Source of the DNA: Thermoplasmata archaeon
GTDB taxonomy: Archaea; Thermoplasmatota; Thermoplasmata; Thermoplasmatales; Thermoplasmataceae
DNA length: 25,126 nucleotides
Reading direction: 5' to 3'
Assembly: GCA_021793945.1 (NCBI GenBank)
Contig: JAJYRT010000006.1
Location: forward strand, 1 to 25,126
A program made the translations under genes and the position numbers. This document shows, in pieces, positions 1-7,794 of this stretch; position 1 is the stretch's first letter; each line of letters opens with the position of its first letter. The notes beneath the pieces are model-generated. The model was given only the letters and a program-made list of their open reading frames with translations, searched no databases and had not been told where the DNA came from.

Positions 1-17
1 AATTGCATAAATAGCAA

Positions 18-24
18 TTTATAC
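18..24 (+). promoter_or_regulatory. TATA box of the VirB-like operon
   Basis: TTTATAC is centred about 25 bases before the ATG at 47. Transcription should therefore begin at or next to the start codon, giving a leaderless mRNA. This makes the 95-residue pilin-like gene the first gene of the operon, although only 46 bases upstream are visible. Confidence 0.55.
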
Positions 25-46
25 AACTCATTAATATAGTGAAATA

Positions 47-334
47 ATGGTATCATTATCACAAATAGGTATAGTTGCGATCTTAAGTTATGTTTCATCC
101 ACAACCCAGCTGTCAGGGGCCCTGAGTAGGTTACTTGAGGTTGTGGTGTCAATTTCTGCTGTGGTAGTTGCCTTGCTATGGATACCCATCGCACTGAGTT
201 TCTTCAGTACTGATGAAAACAAGAGATTTGAGGCGAGAGGTCGGCTCAAGAATGCATTGATTGGTACATTGATATACGTACTGGCAATAAGCGGGGTAAT
301 CTACGCAGTTTTCAATTATGTGGCAATAGGGTAA
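47..334 (+). CDS. Small two-helix membrane protein, VirB2/CedA1-like pilin candidate
   Basis: This encodes 95 residues with two strongly hydrophobic segments (about 30-53 and 69-91). A short charged loop rich in K, R, D and E (54-68) joins them. That size and helical hairpin are typical of VirB2/TrbC-type conjugative pilins and of the archaeal Ced/Ted pilin subunits. The identification rests on topology and gene order, because pilins of this kind diverge beyond easy recognition by sequence. It lies 7 bases before a VirB6-like gene and is followed by PrgI/VirB3-like and VirB4-like genes, all on the same strand. I infer a membrane-extracted pilus subunit of a DNA-transport machine. The alternative is an unrelated small accessory membrane protein of the same complex. 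The ATG at 47 is supported by the TATA box 25 bases upstream. Confidence 0.6.
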   Translation: MVSLSQIGIVAILSYVSSTTQLSGALSRLLEVVVSISAVVVALLWIPIALSFFSTDENKRFEARGRLKNALIGTLIYVLAISGVIYAVFNYVAIG

Positions 335-341
335 TAGCATC

Positions 342-1403
342 ATGCTGTCTATCTTATCTGATATTCCAAAGCTGATTTCCATAATCGTTTACCTTGCGGA
401 CGAAGCATACGTTGGGCTTATCGGAGGGTTTTGGTATTTCCTTGTAAAGTACGGGTTACAACCGTCTTATGCATTCCCCCTGCTTGGACAAAACTCCTCT
501 TTTATGGGGTTTTACTATTACCTTCTTGACAACCTATATTTTGAGGTTGCAGCCTTTGCGATGGTCGCTGTCTCCATATTTATCATGTTCTCTTCTTCAA
601 TTGGCGGGAACATGGGGCTGGGAGAGTTTGGCCTTCGCTTTTCTGCTTCAGTTGTTATATTCATTGGCAGTGTGGGAATAAGCCAGTTCATTGTTCAGGT
701 CTCTTATTATGCATACAGCATTCTTTGGGGATACAACGGCATAAACTGGTTTAGCTTGCTTTCAGTTACAAACATCTCCTCAAACATTTCCATTCCTCTA
801 GCACAGGTTGGATCTTCTAATGCGCTGATTGAGTTTTTCCTTCTTAGCTGGCTTTTCGTTGCCACCTTTGCCATGCTTGGCATGCTCATAGTGAGGCAGG
901 CGATTATTGTTTTCCTTACTTTGATGCTGCCGGTATTCAGCATCTTCATTATAACGCGTGAATCTTCCAAAATTGCAATAAAATTATGGATACTCTTCGT
1001 GGAATCCGCAGTTCTTCCTTTATTTGTGGTTATTTTACTGGTTCTTGTTCACATTTTTTATGGCGATTTCATTCTGCAAATAGGATTCCTGACCCTTGCC
1101 TCCCTTATTCCAACCCTGATAATGTCGAACTCCATGATTTACAGGTTTGCTTCATTTCAATCTGCGTATGGTGAAATTTCTGCTGCATCAGTAATATCTG
1201 GAGCCGCATCCCAGGCTGGATATGCCGGATCCATGATAGCTGGGAATACAAACCTCTCTAATCTTGGAAACATGCTTTCATATCCCGTATGGAACAAGGA
1301 GAAAGGAAACTCTGGCCCACTTAGAACGGGAACGCAGTCGCACAATGGCATCGACTGGAAATCAGTTGAGAATGAGAAATTAACTTACAGGAGGGTAAGG
1401 TGA
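342..1403 (+). CDS. Polytopic membrane protein, VirB6/CedA-like channel subunit
   Basis: This 353-residue protein has about six predicted membrane helices (roughly 63-85, 98-125, 161-185, 186-205, 213-240 and 243-265). They are followed by a tail rich in Ala, Ser and Gly (about 278-305) and a polar, basic C-terminus. A multi-helix core with a small-residue tail after the last helix is the usual plan of VirB6/TrbL proteins. CedA, the channel component of the Sulfolobales DNA importer, belongs to the same broad group. The family call comes from topology and from its place between a pilin-like gene and PrgI/VirB3-like and VirB4-like genes. I infer that it forms the inner-membrane part of a DNA-transfer pore. 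The ATG at 342 follows the upstream stop by only 7 bases. The next gene starts 4 bases after its stop, so the operon is compact and probably translationally coupled. Confidence 0.6.
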   Translation: MLSILSDIPKLISIIVYLADEAYVGLIGGFWYFLVKYGLQPSYAFPLLGQNSSFMGFYYYLLDNLYFEVAAFAMVAVSIFIMFSSSIGGNMGLGEFGLRFSASVVIFIGSVGISQFIVQVSYYAYSILWGYNGINWFSLLSVTNISSNISIPLAQVGSSNALIEFFLLSWLFVATFAMLGMLIVRQAIIVFLTLMLPVFSIFIITRESSKIAIKLWILFVESAVLPLFVVILLVLVHIFYGDFILQIGFLTLASLIPTLIMSNSMIYRFASFQSAYGEISAASVISGAASQAGYAGSMIAGNTNLSNLGNMLSYPVWNKEKGNSGPLRTGTQSHNGIDWKSVENEKLTYRRVR

Positions 1404-1407
1404 TCAG

Positions 1408-2157
1408 TTGGGAGAAAGACAAGGTGTAAGGATTCCCGCTAACGTCAGAAATTACACCCCAAGGATCGGAGGAATGGACGCAAGGAAGATTTCAGCGATA
1501 GCACTTCTCTTTATCATTTCGGCAATTATTTTCCATTTCAGTATGTTGATCTCCATTCTTGTTGCATCCGGTGGATCCATTTTTATTCTTTTTCCAACCG
1601 ATAACGGATTCCTGCCATCAACCATAATGCATAGGTTTTTGTCACTGTTTCATGGGAAAGCGGGCATGCTGAGGTACGAGATAGCTTTGGACTGCGGCAG
1701 CGGAATCTGCATCTTCAGGGAGAAAAACAGGATATTCTCCGTTATCTGTGCAGGTGGCTTGCCTTATCAAATGATGAAATCAAGTGAGATAATTGCCGAA
1801 GCTTCAGCGATTTCCAAATCAATCGATCTATTGACAGCAGAACTAACAGTCATGGCTCTGCCTGTTAAAGCAGAAGTGTCCAGGTATGTAACGGGATCGC
1901 CCGATGATGATTCCATGGATTATGATGGACTGGTCTCATTTCTTGTAAGTGATTCGATCTTTTATAAACCATACTTTTTCCTCAGTTTCAGGCTCAAGCG
2001 GGGTATGTCTCCGCAGCTCGACACCATGAGGAAAGAAACAGAGGAATTCAAGGAAAACCTGCAGAGGGCAGGTCTGGTTGCGGACGTGATCAGTGAAGTT
2101 GAAGATGGCAAGGAGATTTTGAAACAATTGTCGCACGATAGTCTGAACGGGATTTAG
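1408..2157 (+). CDS. PrgI/VirB3-like membrane protein with long soluble C-terminal region
   Basis: This 249-residue protein starts with a segment typical of the PrgI family, the VirB3 equivalent of Gram-positive conjugation systems: IPANVRNYTPRI at 9-20, then an R at 26 leading into a hydrophobic hairpin (about 28-62). PrgI proteins share the pattern of an IP, a Tyr-x-Pro-x-Ile and a basic residue just before two membrane helices. Residues 85-249 are soluble and have no recognised domain. They could correspond to part of the N-terminal domain of VirB4, since VirB3-VirB4 fusions are known in bacteria. The start is a TTG at 1408, directly preceded by AGGTGATC (1398-1405), a near-perfect complement to the archaeal 16S 3' end. 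The stop codon TAG shares its last base with the GTG start of the ATPase gene, which indicates translational coupling. Confidence 0.6.
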   Translation: MGERQGVRIPANVRNYTPRIGGMDARKISAIALLFIISAIIFHFSMLISILVASGGSIFILFPTDNGFLPSTIMHRFLSLFHGKAGMLRYEIALDCGSGICIFREKNRIFSVICAGGLPYQMMKSSEIIAEASAISKSIDLLTAELTVMALPVKAEVSRYVTGSPDDDSMDYDGLVSFLVSDSIFYKPYFFLSFRLKRGMSPQLDTMRKETEEFKENLQRAGLVADVISEVEDGKEILKQLSHDSLNGI

Positions 2158-3776
2158 TGAAGAGGATGGGGGATAAACAGAGGTTTTTAGTCGAGAAACG
2201 TTTTTTGATATCCGGACCTCAGGTAAAACTTTCGCAATATCGAGTTTTCCTGTCACTTGTCGACGGGGACTATGACTCTGCGGGTATGTATTGTTCACTT
2301 CTGGAATCAACAAATATGCGCATTAGGCAGAGAATATCGACTTCATCTATGCCCGAAAAGACTTCAGAGAGAACCATAAAGAGGCTGCACGCTTCACGGA
2401 AGTCTGAAATGAAATACGAGGAAAAGAAGGACAGGACCAGGGCACTTCGCCTTAAGAGGCATGTGGAAACTCTGGAATCGCTTCTCAGAAGCATTTCTGA
2501 AAATGGACGCGGGGTGTATGGAACAGATGTTCAGCTTGTCCTTGAAAGCGACCATCCGATAGAATTATCCAGGGGCACAAGAAGAGTCATGGGGGCACTG
2601 GAATATCTCGGGCTAATCATGAAAATCAACCAGAGAATCACTCGGAAGGAAATTCTGTCCTTACTAGGTCCATTCAATGATGCGAACAAGCGCTACATGA
2701 TGGATTCCCTGTCAGTAGCCAGCATACTTCCGATTCATTTTGAACCAGTCCCTGAGAGCGGAGGGTTGGTCATTGGTGTGGACGATTTGACAGAAAAGCC
2801 GGTATTCCTTGACATATTCGGTGGAAATTCATTCAACATGCTGTCTTTCGGTGAAACCGGTTCTGGCAAATCTTTCTTTACAAAACTCATGGTAAGAAGG
2901 GCGATTCTGACTTCGGCCGTAAATAATGTATACATAATCGATCCACTGGGTGAGTATGATGCTGCTATTTTTCCAGGAGGTGGCGCAGTTGTAAATGTCG
3001 GGAGTGGGGAATACATAGATCCATTGAGGGTTTCCAGTAATAATCCCGAAACGATCGATGCTTTTATCTCAATGCTCATTCATTTTGACAAGGGAATTGC
3101 AGATGATGTCAGGGTTCTAAGGCATTACCTGTCCGAATACCTTCACACTGATGGGCTGAAGACCATGCGTGGCTTTCTTCATCTACTGGCAAATGACAAG
3201 GTTATTCCAAGCTCAGTCAAGTTGATATCAGAACTCTTGTCGTCTGTTTTCATGCATGAAATTGTTATTCATGAGAGGCAGATGGTCATATTCAGGCCGG
3301 GTCAGCTCGTAAGCTCGAGCAATGAACCCGCGATGATTTCCATACTGCTATCAATTCTTTCCATGATAACTTCGACTCACAGCAAGAAGATTGTCCTGGT
3401 GGACGAGGCACATAATCTGATAGACAGTGCAGAGTGTTCGAAGCTCCTTGACACGCTCAGCCGCCATTCGCGCCATTACAGCACGTCAATTATCAGCATG
3501 ACTCAGAATCCGGAGGATTTTTTCATGAATCCCAGATCCCATTCTCTTCTGCTAAACAGTACAAGGATTTTTGGCTTTCGTACCAGATCGTCCAATTCGG
3601 AAGGTTTTTCAATTCCCGGATTTGACGGGTTTCTCGGTGTTAATTTCGCTCCCTTACTTGGAGGAAGATCAGATCCTTACTCAGAGTGTTTCCTGTCGTA
3701 TGAAAATCATCTGCGGAAAGTCAGGATATTATGCACAGAAAGAGAAAAGTCAATAATCGATGCCAGGAATGCCTAG
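2157..3776 (+). CDS. VirB4/CedB-family ATPase
   Basis: This is a 539-residue P-loop ATPase of the HerA/VirB4 group. GETGSGKS (232-239) is the Walker A motif. LVDEAHN around 414-420 is Walker B, with the catalytic D416/E417. MTQNPEDFF from 448 matches the conserved Gln-containing motif after Walker B in VirB4. IIDPLGEYD at about 261-269 matches the Walker A-proximal strand typical of the family. The first 200 or so residues form the separate N-terminal domain found in VirB4 proteins. VirB4 powers pilus assembly and substrate transfer, and CedB is the equivalent in the crenarchaeal DNA importer. The gene begins at GTG 2157, overlapping the previous stop by one base. An ATG at 2166 is the alternative start. 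HerA is less likely because HerA is usually paired with nurA, and here the partners are membrane genes. Confidence 0.8.
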   Translation: MKRMGDKQRFLVEKRFLISGPQVKLSQYRVFLSLVDGDYDSAGMYCSLLESTNMRIRQRISTSSMPEKTSERTIKRLHASRKSEMKYEEKKDRTRALRLKRHVETLESLLRSISENGRGVYGTDVQLVLESDHPIELSRGTRRVMGALEYLGLIMKINQRITRKEILSLLGPFNDANKRYMMDSLSVASILPIHFEPVPESGGLVIGVDDLTEKPVFLDIFGGNSFNMLSFGETGSGKSFFTKLMVRRAILTSAVNNVYIIDPLGEYDAAIFPGGGAVVNVGSGEYIDPLRVSSNNPETIDAFISMLIHFDKGIADDVRVLRHYLSEYLHTDGLKTMRGFLHLLANDKVIPSSVKLISELLSSVFMHEIVIHERQMVIFRPGQLVSSSNEPAMISILLSILSMITSTHSKKIVLVDEAHNLIDSAECSKLLDTLSRHSRHYSTSIISMTQNPEDFFMNPRSHSLLLNSTRIFGFRTRSSNSEGFSIPGFDGFLGVNFAPLLGGRSDPYSECFLSYENHLRKVRILCTEREKSIIDARNA

Positions 3777-4045
3777 TTCGGCGTGCTTCCGTGATATTTT
3801 TCCTGGACATACATAAGCGTTAGTATTCCAAATACAAAGACTGGAGCAACAAACGAGTAAAGTCCAATATCTGTCCAGGTATTATATATTATTGACCACC
3901 CGATATAGAAGCCTGCAGCTATGATTATCAGTGCCAGGCCTATGAATCTGAGTATGTTCGGAACTGTAACATATCCTGGAACGCTCCTCAGGGTTTTCGA
4001 GATTTTATTGTTATCAGGCAAAACAGTTACCAGACGCTGAAACAC
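3773..4045 (-). CDS. Small membrane protein of unknown function
   Basis: The 90-residue reading frame has a basic N-terminus and two clear hydrophobic segments (about 33-52 and 62-80). I do not recognise a family. It converges on the VirB4-like gene, and the two 3' ends overlap by four bases. The listed start is a GTG at 4045. An AT-rich box at about 4052-4061 lies too close to that codon for a standard promoter. It would fit better with initiation further inside, for instance at the TTG codon 9, so the start is unsettled. The next gene, mptD, is divergent and has its own promoter, so this looks like a single-gene unit. The hydrophobic pattern argues for a real gene. Confidence 0.5.
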   Translation of the reverse strand: MFQRLVTVLPDNNKISKTLRSVPGYVTVPNILRFIGLALIIIAAGFYIGWSIIYNTWTDIGLYSFVAPVFVFGILTLMYVQEKYHGSTPN

Positions 4046-4111
4046 AATTCGCTAAATATATGTTTCTATGCACGGAGGTAGCTCGATGCCATTAATCTAC
4101 GATTACCAATA

Positions 4112-4118
4112 TATTTAA
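4112..4118 (+). promoter_or_regulatory. TATA box of the mptD operon
   Basis: TATTTAA is centred about 29 bases upstream of the ATG at 4144, with no good ribosome binding site in between. It predicts an almost leaderless transcript for mptD and the two genes behind it. Confidence 0.5.
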
Positions 4119-4143
4119 CTATTGTCTAGAGATCACGTCATCT

Positions 4144-4506
4144 ATGCACGATCCTGCCGCAAATTATTTCAACTGCACTGAAAGGGAGCGGGCTATTTTT
4201 GAGGCGGGCATCAAATTGGGAACAGTGTATCATCAATACGTCGGGGTACCGATCAACCTGAGCAACCTGAACTCGCTGGAGAATGCAATAAGGGAGAGTG
4301 TCATGGTTCAACCGTTTGTACAAAGTGCGGAGGTCAGCATTGACCCCGAGATGGTAAAAAAGCGACAGGGAATCTACAAATACATTACACTGTCTGGTGA
4401 GATGCTTAAGGTTAAGCTCAGCATTAAATATGGAAGAGAAGAGGTAGTGGCGAGACTTGAATACATACCCGAGATGGATTACCCGCTCATGCATTTGGAT
4501 GGTTGA
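4144..4506 (+). CDS. mptD: Archaeal dihydroneopterin aldolase MptD
   Basis: The 120-residue protein has the length and signature of the archaeal MptD family, which is unrelated to bacterial FolB. MptD splits 7,8-dihydroneopterin into 6-hydroxymethyl-7,8-dihydropterin and glycolaldehyde, a step toward pterin cofactors. The stretch CTERERAIFEAGIKLG followed by VYHQYVG (11-34) is the family hallmark and contains the conserved acidic and histidine residues E20 and H30. The central strand IDPEMV and a C-terminal YIPEMDYPLMH segment also fit. It is the first gene of a unit with a THEP1-like NTPase and trm1. Its TGA overlaps a possible TTG start of the NTPase gene. The pathway end product in this organism (folate-like or methanopterin-like) cannot be told from this window. 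Confidence 0.85.
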   Translation: MHDPAANYFNCTERERAIFEAGIKLGTVYHQYVGVPINLSNLNSLENAIRESVMVQPFVQSAEVSIDPEMVKKRQGIYKYITLSGEMLKVKLSIKYGREEVVARLEYIPEMDYPLMHLDG

Positions 4507-4514
4507 AGAATAAA

Positions 4515-5057
4515 ATGGCAGTCAAAGTAGGTATAACTGGTCCTGTAGGTTCCATAAAAGCGGAAGCACTCAGGAAAATTATCGATATGTTGCAGAAGGA
4601 TGGGCTTGAGGTTCAGGGTCTGCTGGTAACAGAGATTGTCAATAATTCCAAGCTGACTGGATATTCGATATTCGATATTTTCACCAAGAAGAAAGCCGTG
4701 TTTGCAGACACCGTGATCACCTCGCGCGTAAAGATTGACAAACTCGGGGTTGACACCAGGATACTCGAAGAAATTCTTATTCCCAGCTTGCTGAAGGCAA
4801 GAGAAAACGCTGACATAATAGTGATTGATGAAATTGGAAAGCTCGAGAATGCGACAAAGAACGTTCAGAAGGAGATCGAGGAAACACTCAAGTCACCAAA
4901 ACCTCTCATAGTTACGCTCCACAAGAAATCCAGGAATCCTGTGCTGCAGGAAATAAGGAGCCTTGAGGGAATTAGGGTCTTTGATATCACGCCGATCAAC
5001 AGGAACATTCTCCCATTTAAAGTCATGCGGGTACTGAAGGGAGAAGAAGGGCCATAA
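4515..5057 (+). CDS. THEP1-like NTPase family protein with degenerate P-loop
   Basis: This resembles the THEP1 nucleoside-triphosphatase family (about 180 residues). It has an N-terminal VKVGITG strand, an IIVIDEIGKLE Walker B block (101-111) and a C-terminal hydrophobic/basic tail. Family members normally carry GxPGxGKTT directly after the first strand. Here the site reads GPVGSIKA (9-16), so the Gly before the Lys is Ile and the Thr/Ser after it is Ala. The lysine and Walker B remain, but normal phosphate binding is doubtful. I prefer the ATG at 4515, since family proteins begin just before the first strand. A TTG at 4503 overlapping the mptD stop would add four residues. The stop is immediately followed by the trm1 start. 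The cellular role of THEP1 proteins is not well defined. Confidence 0.7.
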   Translation: MAVKVGITGPVGSIKAEALRKIIDMLQKDGLEVQGLLVTEIVNNSKLTGYSIFDIFTKKKAVFADTVITSRVKIDKLGVDTRILEEILIPSLLKARENADIIVIDEIGKLENATKNVQKEIEETLKSPKPLIVTLHKKSRNPVLQEIRSLEGIRVFDITPINRNILPFKVMRVLKGEEGP

Positions 5058-6101
5058 TTGCTAATTCGGGAAGAATCTGCAAGACTGGAAGTCCCTGATG
5101 ATTACGTTATCCACGGACCCGGAAAGAAGATGCCGGGCTTTTACAACCTATCCCAGAAGCTGAACAGAGATTTCTCCATCCTCTTTGTAAAGTCTGTCGG
5201 GCCCAAAATGGCGCTTGATGCCTTCGGTGGAACCGGAGTGAGGGGAATCAGGTTGGCTATGGAGACAGGCGCGAATGTCGTAATTTCGGAACAGAGTCCA
5301 AAGGCTTATGAGTATGTTTTACGCAATATTGCTATAAACAATCTGGAAATCAAGTCATATAATACAGGGTTTTATCAGGCTTGTGATGAAGGCGTTTTCG
5401 ACTACATAGACATTGATCCATACGGTTCGGTTGTTCCCTATGTCGACAGAGCTGTTACGTCAGTAAAGCCGGGAGGATATCTTGGTTTTACTGCAACCGA
5501 TCTCAGCTCTCTCACAGGATCAGTTCCAGCAAAGACCAGACGTCGGTACGGCGCAAATATTACAAACGACACCTTCAGGCATGAAATGGGGATAAGGCTC
5601 CTGATCTCGTACATAGTACACCGAGCGGCTGTCTTTGACCGTGCCGCGACCCCAATGTTCTCGTTCTGGAATTCTCATTTTTACAGGCTTTTCTTCAGGG
5701 TTGAAAAGGGGGTGAAAAAGGCGGATAGACTTATTGATCAGATCGGGTACATAAACAAGAGGCTTATCCTCTGGGGAATTTACCCGGACCTTGAAGATGG
5801 GCCCGTCTGGACTGGCAGAATAAACGATCAGGAAACCACGGAAAGAATTGCGGAGCACTCTGCATCAATTGCCAGCAAGGAACTGGGCAGGTATCTGAGC
5901 CTGATGCCATTTGAGGATGTCTCTCTCCTGTTCAAGGATCTCACTGGAATTTCACAGTATATTCACATCGAAATGCCCAGAATAAATGCAGTCATATCCA
6001 TGCTGCGGGATGCTGGCTGGACTGCTGGAAGGACGGAGTTCTCCAACACCGGGATCAAGAGCAACTGCAGTATCGAAGATGTGATATCCGTACTGAGGTA
6101 G
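5058..6101 (+). CDS. trm1: tRNA (guanine26-N2)-dimethyltransferase Trm1
   Basis: Trm1 uses S-adenosylmethionine to make N2-methyl- and N2,N2-dimethylguanosine at position 26 of tRNA. The 347-residue protein shows the archaeal/eukaryotic Trm1 layout. It has a short N-terminal EVPDDYVIHGPG segment, a FYN element (28-30), the SAM-binding loop DAFGGTGVRG (54-63) and the catalytic DIDPYGS motif (118-124). A conserved YGANITNDTFRHEMG segment follows, then the C-terminal domain with HFYRLFFRVEKG. It is somewhat shorter than the roughly 380 residues of many archaeal homologues. The start is a TTG at 5058 directly after the upstream TAA. No ATG or GTG lies early enough to include the conserved N-terminus. 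It is the last gene of the mptD unit, and the next gene has its own promoter. Confidence 0.9.
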   Translation: MLIREESARLEVPDDYVIHGPGKKMPGFYNLSQKLNRDFSILFVKSVGPKMALDAFGGTGVRGIRLAMETGANVVISEQSPKAYEYVLRNIAINNLEIKSYNTGFYQACDEGVFDYIDIDPYGSVVPYVDRAVTSVKPGGYLGFTATDLSSLTGSVPAKTRRRYGANITNDTFRHEMGIRLLISYIVHRAAVFDRAATPMFSFWNSHFYRLFFRVEKGVKKADRLIDQIGYINKRLILWGIYPDLEDGPVWTGRINDQETTERIAEHSASIASKELGRYLSLMPFEDVSLLFKDLTGISQYIHIEMPRINAVISMLRDAGWTAGRTEFSNTGIKSNCSIEDVISVLR

Positions 6102-6135
6102 GGGCTTGGTAAGGAGTGCAGACCGATCAAAATAA

Positions 6136-6142
6136 TTTATAA
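6136..6142 (+). promoter_or_regulatory. TATA box of the lipid synthase operon
   Basis: TTTATAA is centred 28 bases before the ATG at 6167. It predicts a nearly leaderless mRNA for the UbiA-family gene and the GGGP synthase gene behind it. Confidence 0.6.
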
Positions 6143-6166
6143 TCGGTAGCCTTACCCAAGCAATAG

Positions 6167-7030
6167 ATGAACCCCTGGATTCGCATACTGAGACCATTGA
6201 ATGGTCTGATGGGACTACTTGCTACCTGGATATCCGCACTCATAGGCGTAGGATACGCGTTGCCCAAGCACATTATTCCCATATCAATCGCTTCCATTTC
6301 GGTGTTCCTTGTTACATCGGCTGGCAACATCCTGAATGATATTCTGGATAGCGAGACAGACATGATTAACCACCCAAATCGCCCCATACCATCTGGGCAG
6401 ATTCCCCTGAGGTCGGCCAGGATATACGCCTATCTCATGTTTATCCTGCCCGTTGCACTAGTCATGCCTTATACTCTGGTGGGCGTATATTCGCCTTTCA
6501 TTCTTGTCATAGTGATAGCGGCCGAACTTCTTCTGATATCCTATGAAACCAGAACAAAGAATCTTGGCCTGTCCGGCAATGCAACAGTCAGCGTGCTTGT
6601 CGGGTTGATATTCATTTATGGCGGCATGGCAGTGGGTGCGGTGTCACCCATGATTATACTTTTCATACTTGCGACCCTGTCAAATTTCTCGCGTGAGATT
6701 ATCAAGGATATAGAGGACATCAAGGGGGACATTGGGAGAACAACGTTTCCGAAGGTCCATGGGGCCTCTACTGCCTCAAGAGTTGCCTCAGGAAGCATGA
6801 TACTCGCCATAGTCATCTCGCCATTGCCATTCCTGATTGGAATATTTTCATACCCTTATCTTGCGGCTGTCTCTATTGCAGACATTATATTCGTTATGTC
6901 CATACACGACATTGTGAAAGATCCGGAAAGGAACGAGAAACTGAGCAAAATTGCCATGATACTTGCCCTTGCAGCTTTTGTCATAGGTGGAATCACGGCA
7001 AATATAGTGGTTCCAACGGCCATAATATAA
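6167..7030 (+). CDS. UbiA-family prenyltransferase, digeranylgeranylglyceryl phosphate synthase
   Basis: This 287-residue polytopic membrane enzyme most likely adds the second geranylgeranyl chain to GGGP, giving the archaeal diether lipid core. It carries both Asp-rich motifs of the UbiA superfamily. NDILDSETD (57-65, with N57, D58, D61, D65) is followed by HPNRPIPSG, and the second motif is REIIKDIEDIKGD (176-188, with D181, D184, D188). About eight or nine hydrophobic helices surround them. The assignment to DGGGP synthase rather than a quinone or heme prenyltransferase rests on its archaeal length, the motif pattern, and the GGGP synthase gene 15 bases downstream in the same transcript. 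The ATG at 6167 fits the TATA box. Confidence 0.87.
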   Translation: MNPWIRILRPLNGLMGLLATWISALIGVGYALPKHIIPISIASISVFLVTSAGNILNDILDSETDMINHPNRPIPSGQIPLRSARIYAYLMFILPVALVMPYTLVGVYSPFILVIVIAAELLLISYETRTKNLGLSGNATVSVLVGLIFIYGGMAVGAVSPMIILFILATLSNFSREIIKDIEDIKGDIGRTTFPKVHGASTASRVASGSMILAIVISPLPFLIGIFSYPYLAAVSIADIIFVMSIHDIVKDPERNEKLSKIAMILALAAFVIGGITANIVVPTAII

Positions 7031-7045
7031 CGGAACGGTGAAGAA

Positions 7046-7783
7046 ATGAACGTATTGGAAGAAATAATGATAAGATCCGGGAAGGAAAAGATTCACATGA
7101 CACTGATCGATCCCGCATCTCAAAGCCCTGAAAAATCCTCGTCAATAGCGGCAGATGCAGAAAAGGCTGGAACAGATTATTTCATGATAGGTGGGTCTAC
7201 AGGCATTACTCAGAGCGTAATGGATGAATGCATCATCGAGATAAAGAAGCGTACAGATATCAAGGTCATAATCTTCCCGGGATCTTCAAGCATGATTTCG
7301 AAGTATGCTGACGCAATTTATTTCATGTCACTGTTAAATTCGACGGATCCCGAATTCATCGTCAGGCACCAGATGAAGGCTTCTCAGTTTCTCAGGAAAT
7401 TTAATTTAGAGATTATTCCCATGGGATATCTTGTCTTCGAGCCCGGAATGACCGTTGGAAAGGTGGGAAAAGTCGATCTCATCAGGAGAGAAGATAGTGA
7501 CCAGGCGCTTTCTTACGCACTTGCAGCCCAGTTTTTCGGTATGAAGCTCATCTACTTTGAAGCGGGAAGCGGTGCATCAAGCCATGTGTCTCCAACCCTA
7601 ATATCTGCCGTAAAGCCCAATATCGACATACCGCTACTGGTGGGAGGAGGCATAAGGAACGCTGAATGCGCAAGGGAGATTTCATCATCAGGAGCAGATA
7701 TAATAGTAACAGGAACTATTGCAGAGAAATCCAGTAATGTCTATAGTACCCTTAAGCCCATTATTGAGGCGATTAAGTCATGA
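7046..7783 (+). CDS. Geranylgeranylglyceryl phosphate synthase
   Basis: GGGP synthase joins sn-glycerol-1-phosphate to geranylgeranyl diphosphate, the committed step to archaeal membrane lipids with G1P stereochemistry. The 245-residue TIM barrel has the family motifs: HMTLIDP (17-23), FMIGGSTG, FPGS (77-80), YFEAGSGA (170-177), LVGGGIR (198-204) and the phosphate-binding ADIIVTGT near 217-224. The soluble enzyme makes the substrate of the membrane synthase encoded just upstream. The pair therefore forms a functional two-step operon. GGTGA at 7036-7040, five bases before the ATG at 7046, is a good internal ribosome binding site. PcrB-type bacterial heptaprenylglyceryl phosphate synthases are relatives, but the context here is archaeal. 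Confidence 0.93.
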   Translation: MNVLEEIMIRSGKEKIHMTLIDPASQSPEKSSSIAADAEKAGTDYFMIGGSTGITQSVMDECIIEIKKRTDIKVIIFPGSSSMISKYADAIYFMSLLNSTDPEFIVRHQMKASQFLRKFNLEIIPMGYLVFEPGMTVGKVGKVDLIRREDSDQALSYALAAQFFGMKLIYFEAGSGASSHVSPTLISAVKPNIDIPLLVGGGIRNAECAREISSSGADIIVTGTIAEKSSNVYSTLKPIIEAIKS

Positions 7784-7794
7784 CCTGAACAGAC

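Noticed and set aside
2157..3776. ATPase as HerA of the HerA-NurA DNA repair pair
   Set aside because: No nurA is next to it. It is preceded by membrane genes with VirB-like traits, and its TQ motif and N-terminal domain fit VirB4.
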